From: Hyposmocoma kahamanoa
Taxonomy: Eukaryota > Arthropoda > Insecta > Lepidoptera > Cosmopterigidae
Direction: 5' to 3'
Assembly (NCBI RefSeq): GCF_003589595.1
Contig: NW_020654422.1
Location: forward strand, 2,432,123-2,496,122
Length of the DNA: 64,000 bases
Shown here: positions 26,301-41,300 of the stretch, one piece after another
How positions within the stretch are numbered: the stretch's first letter is position 1
How the letters are laid out: each line of letters begins with the position of its first letter
The notes under the pieces: generated by a model
The model's database searches: none
What the model saw: the letters and a program-made list of their open reading frames with translations, nothing else
What the model was told of the DNA's origin: nothing
Position numbers and translations under genes: made by a program

Positions 26301-29300
26301 GAACAGGTATTGTTATTACCGGCAGCGGTCCACACTCTAGGGCCCTTTTACAGATAAAGATCGTGAAGTACACCTAAAAATTTATATCTAAGATTCGGGC
26401 TGCCATTGTGGAATTAGATACCCGGCTTAGGAATAAGATTTTTGTTCAAGGTACTTAAAGGCAGCACTGGGCCTACTTCATGATAATGTATTAGCATAAG
26501 CTGAGCCTTCTTTCTGCTTATGTTATAGTTACATTCTCTTTTAGTTTTTATATTTTGTAAAATTTTTCGTGCGAAAGAAAATGAAGGATTATTATTGTTC
26601 AAACTATAGGATTGAGAAGCGATAAATTATACTTTGTAATAAATTTTCAAAACTGTTCTGTTTCTGATTTGACTATGACGGTTTCTGTTTAATAGAACAG
26701 CAAGTATATAGAAAAGAGTAGTTTTACCCTTGAAACTTTGCTTTTGTAGCTGTCACAGTGGTATTTACTATAGACTATAGTCTTTATATAATCTCGCCGA
26801 TCTAGTCTAGAATCTAGAATTTTGGTTGAAACATTTATTGATTTGAATAATAATGTTCCCTTTTCATCTTTAAATAAAGAGAAACCTGAAAATTTGTACG
26901 TTATGGAACGCAAATTTCAACTTTTAGTTGTCCAGACCACAAAAGCAAACTTTTTGCAGGGAAATAAGTTTTTTCATGTTGTTTTGTTAGAATCAAAGTA
27001 ATTAGAAAATGATATTGATAACCCAGGAACATGGTGTTATAGTTGAAGATATATTATTTGGAACGGTGAATGTTATCTCTTGAAACCCCTTTCTATTACA
27101 ATAGGATATTAAAACTATTAACAGTTCTTACTAAAAGTGTACATGGACTTAATGATCTTGGTCCATCGTACATGGGTGCGTTACGTGATATTTCTGAATC
27201 CTATTTTTAAATAATTTACACATTAACTCCATTCTTTAACTGTAGGTACTTCATAAAATACCGACTACCGGGTCTTTTCTTACTAATTCAATAAAGTTAG
27301 TTCCACATAAAGATTATTAAGTATAGAATTAAGTGCCAATGTGTAAAAGTGGTTGAACTAGTTGTTTGCACTGTATAGATGGCACGATACATGCGTTACC
27401 GAGATGGCCCACTCTTTTGTCCTATTGTACTTCAAAGACGAAGCGATAACACGAATAGGTGCAAGTAATATTTCGCTAATTATACATGGTGTTATTCTTA
27501 GTCCTTATCTCACCCGTACCATAATTCGTTCAGCCAGGTCACTTCGTGCCGCGTTTTTCAACGCTGAGCTGGGGTGTGTGCATACCATCAGCCTGCGATC
27601 CTGGTGACGTCGAGATTATCATCAAAGATGCTGTCAAGCACTATCAGCATAAGAGTGGCATTGTGTTGCGTGTCAAAGTTGATGAACAGGATTGCCACGT
27701 CGAGGACGACGATTGGTGGGATGCCTGGCTAGAGTTGCCTACTTTACTAACTCTGTAAGTATATAACATAGCTGCAGTGATATAAAATGTTTATTGAAGA
27801 TCATACTATCCATCATATACTCGTACACAGGGATTTGCAGTCTCTGAAATGACTTTTTGTATAGTTTGCTGTGTGCCTGAGTAAGTATACTATAATAGTA
27901 TACTTACCTGAATCTTGATGTTGATGACGCTTGTGATGGTTAAATTTATAAATATAACTTTATTAATTGCAAATAAAAGTTAAACGAGTTTCGACTTACC
28001 GTACAAACAAAGTCTAGTCACGGTTCACTGTTGTACGAAGACAGCAAAGTTGATCTATAAAAAGCCAGTATCAGAGGGTCCGTGGGTTTTCAGGTCTTTC
28101 TACGGCATCATCGTCTTACTAGTAGTCGTAACGACTTTGCAAGACTTTTTAGCTCGAAGGAAATCGAGTGAAACACCTGCTGACGATGGTGACAAACCTG
28201 AAGGTGATGAAGAATCTAAGGAAAATGAAGAGTCTAAAGACGAAGAAAAGGGTGAAGAAAAGAAACACACAGGTAAGAAACTACTAAAGAGATGGAATAG
28301 ACAATTATATTACTTAACTGTAAGACTGATACAAAACTCGTAGTTACAACCGAAACTCCACCAGAAATAACATAAAATCGATTAGACACTTTAAAGAAGC
28401 GTAGATCAAAAGATAGTTTCAAGTTAAAAGAGAACTCGACTCTATAATCTTAACGGCAAGATTAAAGCCCTTGCTGAACTCCCGAAGCTTTTGATGTATT
28501 CCCAATGAGGCGACTTACGGGCCCTTAATGTTTGGCTCCTCAACAAGTGCCGAAAATCAAGTGATTGTGATGCAAATCGGGCTTCGTCCCAAGCTCCCAT
28601 GATTAACATACATTACACAATTGCCAGATTGCATGAATTATGTTTGCCTTCAGTGACTTCTAGTAATTGTTTAAACTTATTGACAGTTTCGTATTGTATT
28701 ATGATTGATCAGTAAAAAATACTACAGGGATTATCATGAATATATAAGTTAATATTGATGACACTCATTAGTAGCTGAAAAATATAAGAAATAATATTTT
28801 ATTGGATTTTTAATAAAAATCAAAAACTTTCTGTGCATTTTACTTCGGTAGAGTGCTAGTTATATTATATTAATATATTCCAACAGAATATTTTACTTAT
28901 TTTAGGTTTTATCTCCTAATATCTCTCGCTTTCTATCACAGATGGTTTCATCTCCGCTTTCTCTCTCTACCATACGATCAGCAAGCTCACTGCTCCTGGC
29001 ACCAATGACGAGATCGCCAGCATCCATGGCGTTAGAGGTCTAGCTACCTTGGCCTTACTGATTGCTCATAAGTTCTTGCCTGTCGCTGTCACACCATATA
29101 CCAATCGACTGAGAATTACAGAGGTATTATTATCTCTTGATGTTTATATAATTTTGTTCGTACGGAATTAAGGATGTCAATGACCAATAACCTACCCAGT
29201 ATAAACACTGAGTCCCTGCTCAAGTCGGTGGAGTCGACAAGGTGTTGAGAATGTTGGGCGACTCTGTCGCCTTTGGCGATAGCCGGAAAATACCTGCCTA

Positions 29301-32300
29301 CCCGTTAAGTCTGTTGAACGTCTCGAACGATATGTTGCGTCTCTATGCGTAGACTTGTATTTATAATGACTTGTCGAAGTCGGCCGCGCAGCCTTTGTTA
29401 GTCGAATTCGCTTATCGACTGCCGAGTCATATCATTCTTATATTTTTAGGCATTTGAAAATCAGTCTTAATCTGATCGCGATTATATCGCACTGTTATTA
29501 CAATAGTGTGATAACTCAAAATATGTGAAATTCAAGATTATACCACTGTTGAACGTAAAATTTGATTCTCTACGCGTCAATAAAACGGTCGTTAGAATAT
29601 TGTAAAAAAACAACTAAAATATATCTACTTACTACCTAACTGAAAATGAGACACGCTTTATGTGAGCTAGTTCTTGCCAAAATAGACCTTATTCAAAAAT
29701 ATGAGCCTATTTTTTCTCTTTTATTTTGAAGTATGTATAGCTGACGAGTGGGAAATAACTTGTACATAAATTTACACAGATCTTTCACGGTAAGCGAGTA
29801 ATTAGTTTTTCGTTGTTTCTGAGAAAATGCGCTTTTTGAGTTAATACACTATTGTATTAATAGTGCGATACGTTGCAGTGCATTACCAATATTATTCAAT
29901 ACAGGTTATATTTTAAACTCTGCTTTGGTTTACGAAATCCCTTTCAATTCAATTCATTTATTAATTGGTCTATAATGTACATAGCTACAGATCTTACATT
30001 AAGCATATGTAGAAAACATAATATGAACTCTGCAGGGCATATAAAGATTTATCGTCTAGATATTGTTGTAGTGTACTGTAAGCTTTTATTAGTAAGAATG
30101 TTTTTTTTTAAGTTACAAATTTCCTTTATTTTCTTGTTTTATGTCTTTGAAAACGTCAATGACAGCTCTGAGTAGCTTTATAATTGTTCTATTTTTGTTA
30201 AAAGATAAATTCCAAAATCTGTGGGATACACCCAATTCATACTTTGTATTATACCTACAATCGATGACGAGTAAGACGGAGAAATAGGCAACTAATCCAA
30301 TATCATGCCATCACTACTGCGAATTAGATGAGACAAAGTCGAAGCTATTGTTGTCAACACTATTCGAAGTCAATCGATGGGCAATTTCGGCTTCCCGAAA
30401 TAGATACGCATCTAGATTGTAAGGCGAACAGTTTGTATTGGCACTAATTACCGTACAATTGGGTCGAGTGGGTTGCCAATACAAACTGGGTGGATTACTC
30501 AATGAGTTTAGTAAAGTATACATAAAGCCGGCAAAACACTGTCGTTCGGATTATTTCCAATAAAACTCGGTAATAATCAGAATCTATTATGCGCTTTAGT
30601 CAAGTGGTGTGGAAGATTGGGACATTAAATACGCATGAATAATGATTGATTAATGTCTTCAATAGCAATAGGTATAATTTCATTCGTCTTAGAATAAGAC
30701 TAAAGGGATCTTGGGAGCCGTAAAAAGCCGTGGTAGCATAATGGTTTGACCTACTGCCTCTCAAGCAGAGGGTTTTTGGGAGTTTCTCGGAATTTATGTG
30801 CGAAATTTAATTTGAAATTTACCATGAGCTTTTCGGTGAAGGAAAACATCGTGATGAAACCAGTACGTTGAGGAAGGTTCATAACCCTCGGAAAACGTGT
30901 GAAGTCCCCAACCCGCATTGGGCCAGCGTGGCGAACTATGGCCTAAAACCCTCGTCTGAAAGGAGACCCGTGCCCAGCAGTGGGACGTATAAATGGGTTG
31001 ATGATAATGATCTTGGGGGGAGATAGGCAGCTGCATGTTCTTGTAAATACAACGTTTTACATATTACACATCATATATGTTGTATTAGAATCAAATTGAC
31101 TAAAAGTACTGTGTATCGATGTTGGCACCTTTTTATATGTACGTTTATATGAATGATAATAATGGTACCAGACAATCAAGTCTGCTAATTTTAAATCATC
31201 TTAGTTGTGTCTCGATAGAGTGTTCTTTAGTACGTTTGGTATTCTGTTACTTTTAACAGTAGATATAGAGTAGTTAAGAGTAGGTTCCGGTGGCTAGCCA
31301 TCGAGCTACAATTCAACTGCCATTGCAATTTTTTGGTATTCTGCTCTTCAATGACGAGTGGATGGCATGTCGATGACGTAGTCTACTAATATTATAAATA
31401 TATATTTTGAAGATCAAATTACTGATTAAACTAAATAAAAATAAGTTATTGTATAGTAATTTCCGTGGTAGTTTTAGTAACGCTTGTGATGAAATGAACG
31501 AATGTCATCATTACCATTCCACCGACACTCTGTTGAGACTCAACTGCCGTTGTGGCAGTGGAGCTCCTTGTGAAAGAGTTCGGTACAGGGCAGTACTGAC
31601 ACCATACCTATTTCAGCTGCCAAGCAGTAATGTCAGCATTACTGTGTTCTGGTTTGGAAGGGTAAGGGTGCTGGTGAAATTACAGGCACATGGGACTTGT
31701 TAATTTATGTTTCAGGGTGACGGGCGCAGTGGCTGTGCCCCTCAGATCTTTGCGATTTAAAGCTCTGAGTGGCACTGCAATTGCTATGGAAAGGTGTGTT
31801 GCTTCCCATCAGGCGCACGACTTGTTCGACCCGTCACTTAATGTTATAAAAAAAGTGCAACTAGATTTTAGCAGAATAGCAAATATTATCAATAATTGCA
31901 ATACTATAAGTGGAGTCACAAACTGCCTCCGTGACCGAACGGTTATCATGCCGGACTGCTACGCAGAGGTTCCAGGTTCGATTCCCGGGCCGGGAGAAAC
32001 ATTTGTATGGCCTATATTTATTTCTCTCGTGAGTTTGGATGTAAATTGTGGTTGCCTATGTGAGTGTCCATGGTACCCGCGAGACAGGGTTTCCCTAGTG
32101 CGGGTGCTATGTTGAGTGTGTGCGTTATTAGGTATTATTAATAACAATGATCAATGGTTTCAAGAAAATTAGCTGACTTGGGAACCATACCAATTGCCTG
32201 ATCTGAAACTAAGGAATCCCCTGTACTATGATTATCAGAGCAACGGAATTCACTCTGGGACAGTTCCCAGAACAGCCAGACCAGAACCAATTTAGAAAAG

Positions 32301-35300
32301 TTAATTTCTCAAATTGGTCCTACGGGGAATCGAACCCGGGAGTTCCGCTTCCAGTACCCACAGTGTAAACCGTTAGGGCTCTGAGGTAGTTTTGGATATA
32401 TTGTCAATATTTTACTATATATATACTATAAAGTAACATACCTGTTAGTTGTAACTCGTGTCAACCAACATGATCATAGTTTTGCGAAAATGGTACCTAA
32501 AAATCTCGTTGTTTTTGGTAGTTTTTAATATAGCTAGCGTAAATAACGGTCCTATGCAAAACGCGGGAGTGGGTGTAGGGGTCTTCGGGGAGGACGCTTG
32601 TACGTTTGATCTTACTTCCAATTACAGATCTAAAAAGTGTCTGATAGTACATCAAAAACTTAAAAGTTTGTGTTTGGTAAACTTATTTCATTTTGTAAAA
32701 AAAAGTAAAGGAACAATAGTTATTTGTTATGCAGGGCTGCAAAGTTGTTGTTTGACGCGAGTGCTTATATTGACATCTGTGGGGTAATTCACGCAATCAA
32801 ACTGTTACGATATCGTAGCGATTTAGTCGTTGAACTGCTTTTTCTTATTCACGTGTGACAGTCGAAAGTCAACGAGTCCAATTTTAAAGTCGTTCGATCC
32901 AAATGTCGTTAAAGCGTATTCTGGTATATGAAACGAACTTAAATCAATTCTAAACGACAAGTCATACGTATTCTGTTCAAATTTTGACAGTTCTTTCAAT
33001 AGACTTTCGACGATTGAACATCAAATTTCACAATCCAAGAGGTCGTTCATTAGTCTTTACGTTTCGATTCTGTTCATAACAACGTTCGTTCAAGTGATAC
33101 GTGAATACCAATTTTGGACAGGACTTCGATCGAACGACTACGTAACTTCAACGATATTTTGATAGATTGATTTGATAGACTTACGTGAATCGCACTACAG
33201 AGCAAGCGAAGGAAGCTTAGGGTCGTATTCTAGAACTCTACTCAATACTCAAGTCAGGACTTGAGTATTGCAGTGAGCACTGAAAATCATACTCAAGCCC
33301 TTGCCAGGGTCGTATTTTCAGTGCTTGAAATCATACTCAAGTCGGCTCAAGTCCTGGCTTGAGCATTGAGTAGAGTTCTGGAATACGACCCTAAGATTCA
33401 AAAATAGATTCCTGAGCAAAGCGAGAGTTTCAAGGCACGAGACGCAAAACAACTTTTTTTCACCTCACTATAGCGAGGAAAACGGTAAATGAAAGAAAAA
33501 CTATTCAACTATAAAACATTAGTTCCTTAAATGAAAAGAAAAAGTTTATCTTCGGATGTGTTCTGAATTTACACCTCATCAATTTTTGATTTCGTAGCTT
33601 GTTTACCTACAAATGACGTCACGCGTTCAATTTGACATTTTGTTACGTTTGCGCGCCAATTTGTTTCTATTTAAATTTTAACATAGTTTTAGCACATTTT
33701 AGAGACTATTAAGCTTTATTTTAATAAAATATTATTTTTCATGGCTGTACATATCTATTTTAGTTAATTCTAGACACTTTCTGAAAAATTGTCCGATTCC
33801 CTATTAGTTATCATATCAATTTCATGTCAACGATGATAAGAATGAATATACCAACGGATTTGTATTACATAAATAAGTAAGTTTTTTCAACGAAAGAAAA
33901 ACTTAGGCGCAGCGCAGTCCATCGTCAAGTTCCATTTCAAAAACCTTTTCCACGATAGCGTGCAAAGAACGCTTTTTACGCGCAAATTTCTAATGAGAAA
34001 GAAAAAGTAGTTGTTTATGATGTATAGTAATACAGCCCTGAGAAGTTGTTAGTTGTTTCCGAATAACCTATATAGGCAGTTGTAGTGTATAGTGTTGTAG
34101 TGGTATATAAAATATCGTACTCTACACGTATGAAACTTAAGCTTCAATCCACAGACAGTGAGTTCTCCATTATGGTCGTGGTGCAGAGCGGGCTGGGTGT
34201 TCACCGACTGCTTCCTTCTGCTCAGTGGAGCGTTGACTGCACATCGTATATCCGATGGGGATACCGGCGCCCCTTGGAGATTGTTCACTAGATATCTAAG
34301 GTACGATCTTCAATCCAATAAACATAATGACGATTGTGGGCTAGCAGATTAGCATTACGAGAGAAATTTCATATTACAGTCCCTGTGGAACTTTTACAAC
34401 TGAATTGATGATGTCCTGTAATAAAGTAACATAGGTAGTTATACCTATTACTCAACTTCACCGAGAAGTAATTATTTATGTAATTAATAGTAATACTTTA
34501 AATTTTTAATCGATTAAAAAAAAATTTTGAGGTTCTCATTTCGACTGCATATTTTTTTCGTTTGTATGTTACGCGATAATTTGTGAACATTTGTAAACTA
34601 TTTTGATGGTTCTTTTTTATTGGAAAAAGGGTACCACAGAAGTAGTCTCATTTAAAGAAGAAAATATTCCACCTCCAAGGGTGGAAAACTAGGGGATGAA
34701 TCACTTTTGAGATCGGTTTTTTTAGTACTCTGTAGTTAGATTATCTACTATGAACTATCAATTAAAATACATACAGTTGCTAAATACCACGCCTGCAGAA
34801 TTTTAGGAGCAAAGTCTATTTGAGGCTGATGTGTTAAACGCAGCTTATGTCATAGGTGTTACAAAGCAGCACAATGCTAATTAAAGCAAATTGATCCGTT
34901 TACGTAAAGAATCGCAAGCCCAAATTCACAACTTTAAAGGGGAATGTCTTGATATATTGAAATGATTAAAATAATCATTATACCCTTAATTCTTGTCGAA
35001 TTGCAGTTAAAGGTGCATCATTATTTAAAAATAAGGTAATGTACGAAAAAATGCACCTATTTTGGCTTATGATAAATTACGTACGAGAGATCGAAATATA
35101 ACTAACATTAGTATGCTATTTAATAATATACAGTGTATAAAAAATGATCAGTATCGAGTACTGACCAAACCGACCTCAAAAGTCATTCATCCCCTGGTTA
35201 GAAGTGGAATATTGTCTTCAAATTTAAATGGGACCATTTCTGAGGTACCCTCTTTCCGTGAAGAATCGGTTTTATATATTTTAAAACAATATACAGTCGA

Positions 35301-38300
35301 ATTGAGAACCTCTTCCTTTTTTTGAAGTCGGTTAAAAAAAGCAATAATTTGTTCATCATATACCAAAGTATTTTTATTTTGATCATCATGATTGTATCAG
35401 TGTATTCCGAAAAAATTAGCGGAGTAAGAAAATTTAGTAAGAAGCTAGTTTTTATTGCTTGTGATGTCATTTTAGCTCAATAATTTTTTTTTAGTATATT
35501 CATATATTTGCACAAAAGTAATTGACAGTGACTATTTTTACTATATAGCTAATTACTGGTACCGACAAGGAGTCAAGTTAATCTATACGAAAATTTGTGA
35601 TTAACCGACTTCAAAAAAGGAGGAGGTTCTCAATTTGTTTTGCGATTTTTTTGTGGGTATGTTATGCTATTGCTCGGGCATTTGTGAACCGATTTTGATG
35701 ATTCTCTTTTTGTCGGAAAGAGATTACCTCAGTATTGATCCCATTTAAATTTGAAGAAAATATTCCATCTCTAAGGGCGGCAAATTAGGGGATGAATCCG
35801 GTTACGTGCACTTTCCGGTAACCTATAAAACTTGGCAAATAGAAGCAATTCCACGAATTTTGAGGTAGGTTTTTTACATAAAAATGTTATAATTTTATTC
35901 TATTTCAGTGTCTACCTGTAAGGGACAGTGTCCTAGAACCAAAAACTTTAATATATTACGTATGCTTCATTAAACTAAGTTTGGAGTTCAGAACAACTGG
36001 AATCTATTTTGATGACACAGAAGCCCTCTTTCCTGTTAAGAAACTTGCCTACGATAATTTTTTTTCTTATGGTATCAATGTCAAACACTACAATGCCTCC
36101 ATACAAATTCCCTGACGAACTCTTTCACAAGGAGCTCTACTGCTACTTATCTTCTCTATCTACAATTTTACCTTCGATTTCAGATTAACTCCAGCTCTTT
36201 TAGCCGTTGTCCTATTCTACGCATATATCTGGGACAATTTATCCTCTGGACCAATGTGGGGCACGCTAGTTACGAAGAACGCCGAGGTTTGCCAAGAGGG
36301 ATGGTGGTGGAATATGTTGTATGTGCACAATTACTTCGGCTTCGAAGAGATGGTAAGAAACATATGGGCTGCTTTTTAGTTTGCTCTTAGTGGCATTGCA
36401 ATTGTTATGGCATGTGCTGCTTACCACCAGGCGCACGAGTTGTTGTGTTGTAGTCTCGTAACTTGGTATCATAAAAAAAACCTGCACACAGGAACGATAA
36501 CAGCCACAACTAACATTTTTTGACTTTTATTGGTTGCTTGGCAGATAAGGGATTAAATTTCTTCTTATAGTCTTATAGAATTCTTATAGGGTCCCCGTGA
36601 CGAAAAAAAGACGATCGTAAAACTATCTTTAGTAGAACAAAGATTTTCTTTTCTGCCGCACTGTTATTGATGTGACATAATATAAAACCACAAAGAAAAT
36701 CCATTACCCAATAGATGAGCAACAACGCTTCTACCATTTGTCTATTAGAATGCTGTTTTATAGTCGATCATCTATTGCGTCGTTTAGCAAACAACACAGC
36801 TCACGTCATTGCGAGTAATTTTAAAGGAGAGTGACAAAATTGCATTATGTTATTTTGGACAAGATTTTCTAAGCTATTGTTTGTTGCCTATATTTGTCGA
36901 TAACAAATCAAATATGTGTGTTGGTAATAGATTTTTTTACATATACACGTTTTATTTATGTTGAGTGTGTGCGTTATTATTATTATTATTATTATTATTA
37001 TTTTGACTCAAGTAACTTTCCAAAGTAAAAACTGCAAATTTTTGAGATGAGCAATTTTGTTTGGTACTTGACGATTTGGATAAACTGTATGAAACCAGCT
37101 TTAGGGATAATTTTGGTAAACATTATCATTGAAACAAAGATCGAAGAAGTCGTATCAAAGCAGTTTCTGCTGTCATGCCGGATCTAGCTAATAGTAGGCT
37201 TTATACAAACATTCTATCGCGCGTGATACAGCAATCGAGCGTGATTAAGCGCGCGTGAAAAGTCGTTGGAAGGAAAAGGGAAAGACCGCGCGCGCGCGCA
37301 TTAGCTCACTCCAACACGCGCCAGTTTCTCGCTGTCTATCCTGCGCTATTAGCCTTTACACCAGAGATTTCCAAATTATTTGGTTCATCGTTCTCTTAGG
37401 CAAGCTAAAAAAAATAATTCAACGCCCATCACCCCAAAAAAAATTGAAAACGCGTATTTTTTAGGTGTTAGCTTTACACAAAAAAATCACAAGGAAATGA
37501 AATTATATATATTGTAGTATAGTTTAAATAGTTAATTCAGGTTTTTTTTCAAATGTGTTTGCATCCCCTGGACAACATAAACAATTGTTTCCGAGGCCCC
37601 TATCGTCCACTTAGGACTCTTTAGCGCCCACGGGCGGTAGAGACCACTTTGGGAAACTATACTTTACATGGACGCTTTTTCCGTTGTAACAAAACGAACA
37701 AGAGCATTCGCGCGCGAAATAACGTTTTAGCTTAGAAAATTCAAACAGGTAATCGCGGACGATTGCACGTGATCACGCGCGAGCGCGCGACGCGATAGAG
37801 TAGTTGTGTACAAGGGGCTACTGAGCTATAAATATAATGAATATCATGGCAGTAATAATAGTATAACATCATGTCATTGAATATTGAATATAATTAATAA
37901 ATATCTATACAATCTAGGAAATGTTATGATAAGTATCGAATACGATGGTGGTATTTCTTTTCGTATTAAAAAGAACCTTGTGGTGAGTAACTATCGTAGT
38001 TTTGTTTCCGTGGCTTTGAAAATCAAATGCATACTTCAATGTCAGTATGCAGATATTGATTTAGACTCACAATAAATATTTAGTTCACAATATAAAAGTT
38101 TACGAGCGAAAACTTGCCGGCAGACCAATGGGACGCGCCATATTTTTTCGGTATTTGCGGCAAGCCGTGACGCGAGCCAAAGGAAGGGATCTCCTACTAT
38201 GCGCGGGGCGCAAGATTGAAGATTTCTCGCGTTATAATAACCTGAATTATTTAATTTAGTAACCTATTTGACGCTCACTTTATCGGTTTATACCATAGGC

Positions 38301-41300
38301 ATATTCCGTTTTTTAATATTCAATTAGCCTTAATATTCACAACAATATTCTATAAATTTTAGTGCGCACCGCAAACCCATCAACTAGCCCTGGATATGCA
38401 GTTGACCATACTAGGAGGTATAACAGTGTGGGCAATGCAGGTGGGACAGCGTATGTCTAGACTGTTGCTGCCTTCGATGCTCGCCCTAGCAACCTACTCG
38501 CGATACAGTACCGTGCTCGATCATCGACTCACTATGCTGGCCTACCATGGGGTTACGTAAGTTACATATGTTTATTTCTACAAATACTTCGATGTCGTGA
38601 ATGATACCATTGTACACAAGATATGCTACGTTCACAGTGATCGACGTTTGAAATCTGTCGCGCAGCCCCTTCGGTAACATATACTTCATCGAAGCGCACA
38701 GAATCTTCACATGTTTGCAAAATTACAATAGTACACTACTGTAGACCAAAATATAGGAAAAATAGCTAAATAAAAGGGAGTGCATTAGTGTAGCATAGAT
38801 TACGATTTTGTGGAACAAAATGAATACTTAGAAAAGCAGGTAAGAAATAAACACAGTTCAAAACAAATGACATTTTCCACATATTTCATAATTTCCACCA
38901 AAGACCTTTATGACCTCATTGTCCTTCATTGCGAGGTGTTGTATTCTATTTTCTATATCCTCAAGGCTAGCTCACACCACATTAATATTTTTGTAGAATT
39001 TGACTTACTATTTTATAGTATAATTATTATGAATCCGAGCACCCCGTAAACATTCAAAAGCGTACCTGAACAGGATTTAACGATTTCAATGTCAATTTTG
39101 AAGTATAGTCATCAGTCATAAATTTTAATTTAAAATTATGTATATTTGTGTGTTAGGTCAAAGTTATGTATATTTTATAGGTCAGGAATTCCACCTGATC
39201 TGATTCACGTGTCACTGATATGAAACCTGATCAACAAGTACCTTATTGAAATTTAATTTTTAAGTAATAAGTAAGACCCAAAATAGACATTTTGATGGAG
39301 TTCGAGAGCACAGAAAATAGTTTTTTCGACATTAATTAATACGAATTCAACTTGTTTTTTGAATTGATAATGAAAGCAGGAGATACCGGTAGTGAACTAT
39401 AGTGCTTGAACCACGATTGACTAAAGTTTGTTCGTTAAAAAAAAATCATAAAGTTCTGCAAAATTTTTATTTTTTCTACATTTACCTACGGAAACAAACC
39501 AGTTTCATTTAAATTGTTATTACGGTATTTCAATCAATGGAGTTTTCTCTCTCGAGTTCCGTTATAAATTCGTCAAGGGAACTACTACGGAATACAAAAT
39601 GATGATAATTAATCATTAAATTGCAACATGAACTGATGATATTTACATAGTATAGAAGTGAAAAAACCAAAAATCACCGAGGATAGTGGTACCACTGGTA
39701 CATTCCTGTGTTACCACCGGAACTCACTATCTATAAGTAATTAGTGTGTTGTATCTTCTCTCAGAATATAATTGAATAGAGCATATTCAATTCATAATCG
39801 TTTTATATTTAGTATGACCACTGAGATCACTTTGACACTGGCGCTGGTGGCGCTGGTGGCCCGGGTGGATATGTTGTCAATCATTTTGTAATGATATCAA
39901 GAATATAATAAAAGCCTTGGTAGTCTGATGAAGTTTTTCGGAATTTATGTGCATGTGTGTGTACATGAAATTTAATTTGAAATTTAGCATGGCTTTTTGC
40001 TCTTTGGTGAAGCAAAACATGGTGATGCAACCTGCACGTCGAAGAAGATTTATAACCTTCGGAAAACGTGTACCCAACCCGCATTGGACCAGCGCGATGG
40101 ATTATGGCCTAAACCCTCGTCAGAAAGGATACCTGTTCCCAGTAGTGGGATATATAAACGGGTTGTTGATGATGATCAAGAATGTGTAAGAATGTATAAG
40201 ATGTCTTAGCAATTTATTAAATATGTTTTTTATTCTGAATACAGGGTAAGCCAGCTGTACAGAACCGCTCGTCTGAGCTACACTTCAATTCTGCATCGTT
40301 CTACTCCTTATCTAGTAGGAGTAGGCTTGGGAATCGCGTTACGGAACCCCTCGGAACATAGCAAGGTAATTCAACAGCTTTACTCCTATGTTGAAGTTAC
40401 AAATACACTGCTATAGACCTAACCAACAACAACACCATAACAACAACAACTTTAAATACTATCTAGTAGTATTTAAAGTTGAAACTGCGATTTCACGGCT
40501 AGATTATTTCTCGAAGCTGAGGATTGTATATTGATTATATTAGTGATGCAACTTACCTCTGCTCCTGCTTCCGCAACTGCGAAAGTTACGCTTTTTCACG
40601 TCTGTTTCCGTTTCTCTTTTGCAACGGAATTTTAATCGCAAGCTTACAACGTTTGCGATAGTTTAAGTGCGCACGTGGATTGCTTGGCGCGCGTTTTTTA
40701 GTAATTTTGTGTTGCGTTAAATGCAATGAAACTAAAAAGAAGCCCAGTTTTGAACTATTCATTGAGACATTTATAGTATTTACATCCGCTTCCGTTTCTG
40801 CTAAGATTTGTTTTGGCCATCTGTTTTTGTTTCTGTTTCCGTTCTAAAGTTTCCATTGCATCACTAATATATATATTACACTATAACTTGAAACAACGGA
40901 ATCATGAAATATGCACAAATAACAATTCAACAAGAACACCAACAATGGGTAAATATATTGTGATATACAGATATTGAGATTATTTGGTTGTAATTTAGAT
41001 AAGTGTACACGTTTAATTGGAGGCGACTGTACATAAATCAGCCTAATAAATCAGCGTCCGATTTTTTAATGGCACATCCCTGAAATATTATATTTTTTTA
41101 TTCGAGAGCAGTACATTGAACATATAATTTTTCTCTCATATTATATCCGTCCCTTGGTATAATAAACCCACTTTTAATCTAACGTCAAAAATACTTTTAT
41201 CACATAGAGACATTACAATAATACAAATTACATGGAATAAATTATGAATTTGTGTTCTAATTCTCCTATTTAAGTACAAAAAAACAAATATTCTTGGAAT

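Noticed and set aside
27362..27607. 81-codon ORF overlapping exon 4
   Set aside because: Wrong frame relative to the family motif, and it has no conserved residues; the real exon starts at 27534 in another frame.
27841..27880. Possible microexon (AG acceptor, SEMTFCIVCCVPE, GTAAGT donor)
   Set aside because: Its open frame needs a phase-1 upstream exon, whereas exon 4 ends in phase 2; it reads into a stop in the required phase.
29873..30175. 100-codon ORF in intron 6
   Set aside because: Composition is driven by AT bias, with no domain, no start context and no homology that I recognise.
34085..34291. 68-codon ORF overlapping exon 7
   Set aside because: A frame shadow; only the other frame gives FTD plus CFLLLSGALTAH and correct phases.
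35062..35470. ORFs of 87-90 codons on both strands
   Set aside because: They lie largely inside a family A element and follow its sequence.
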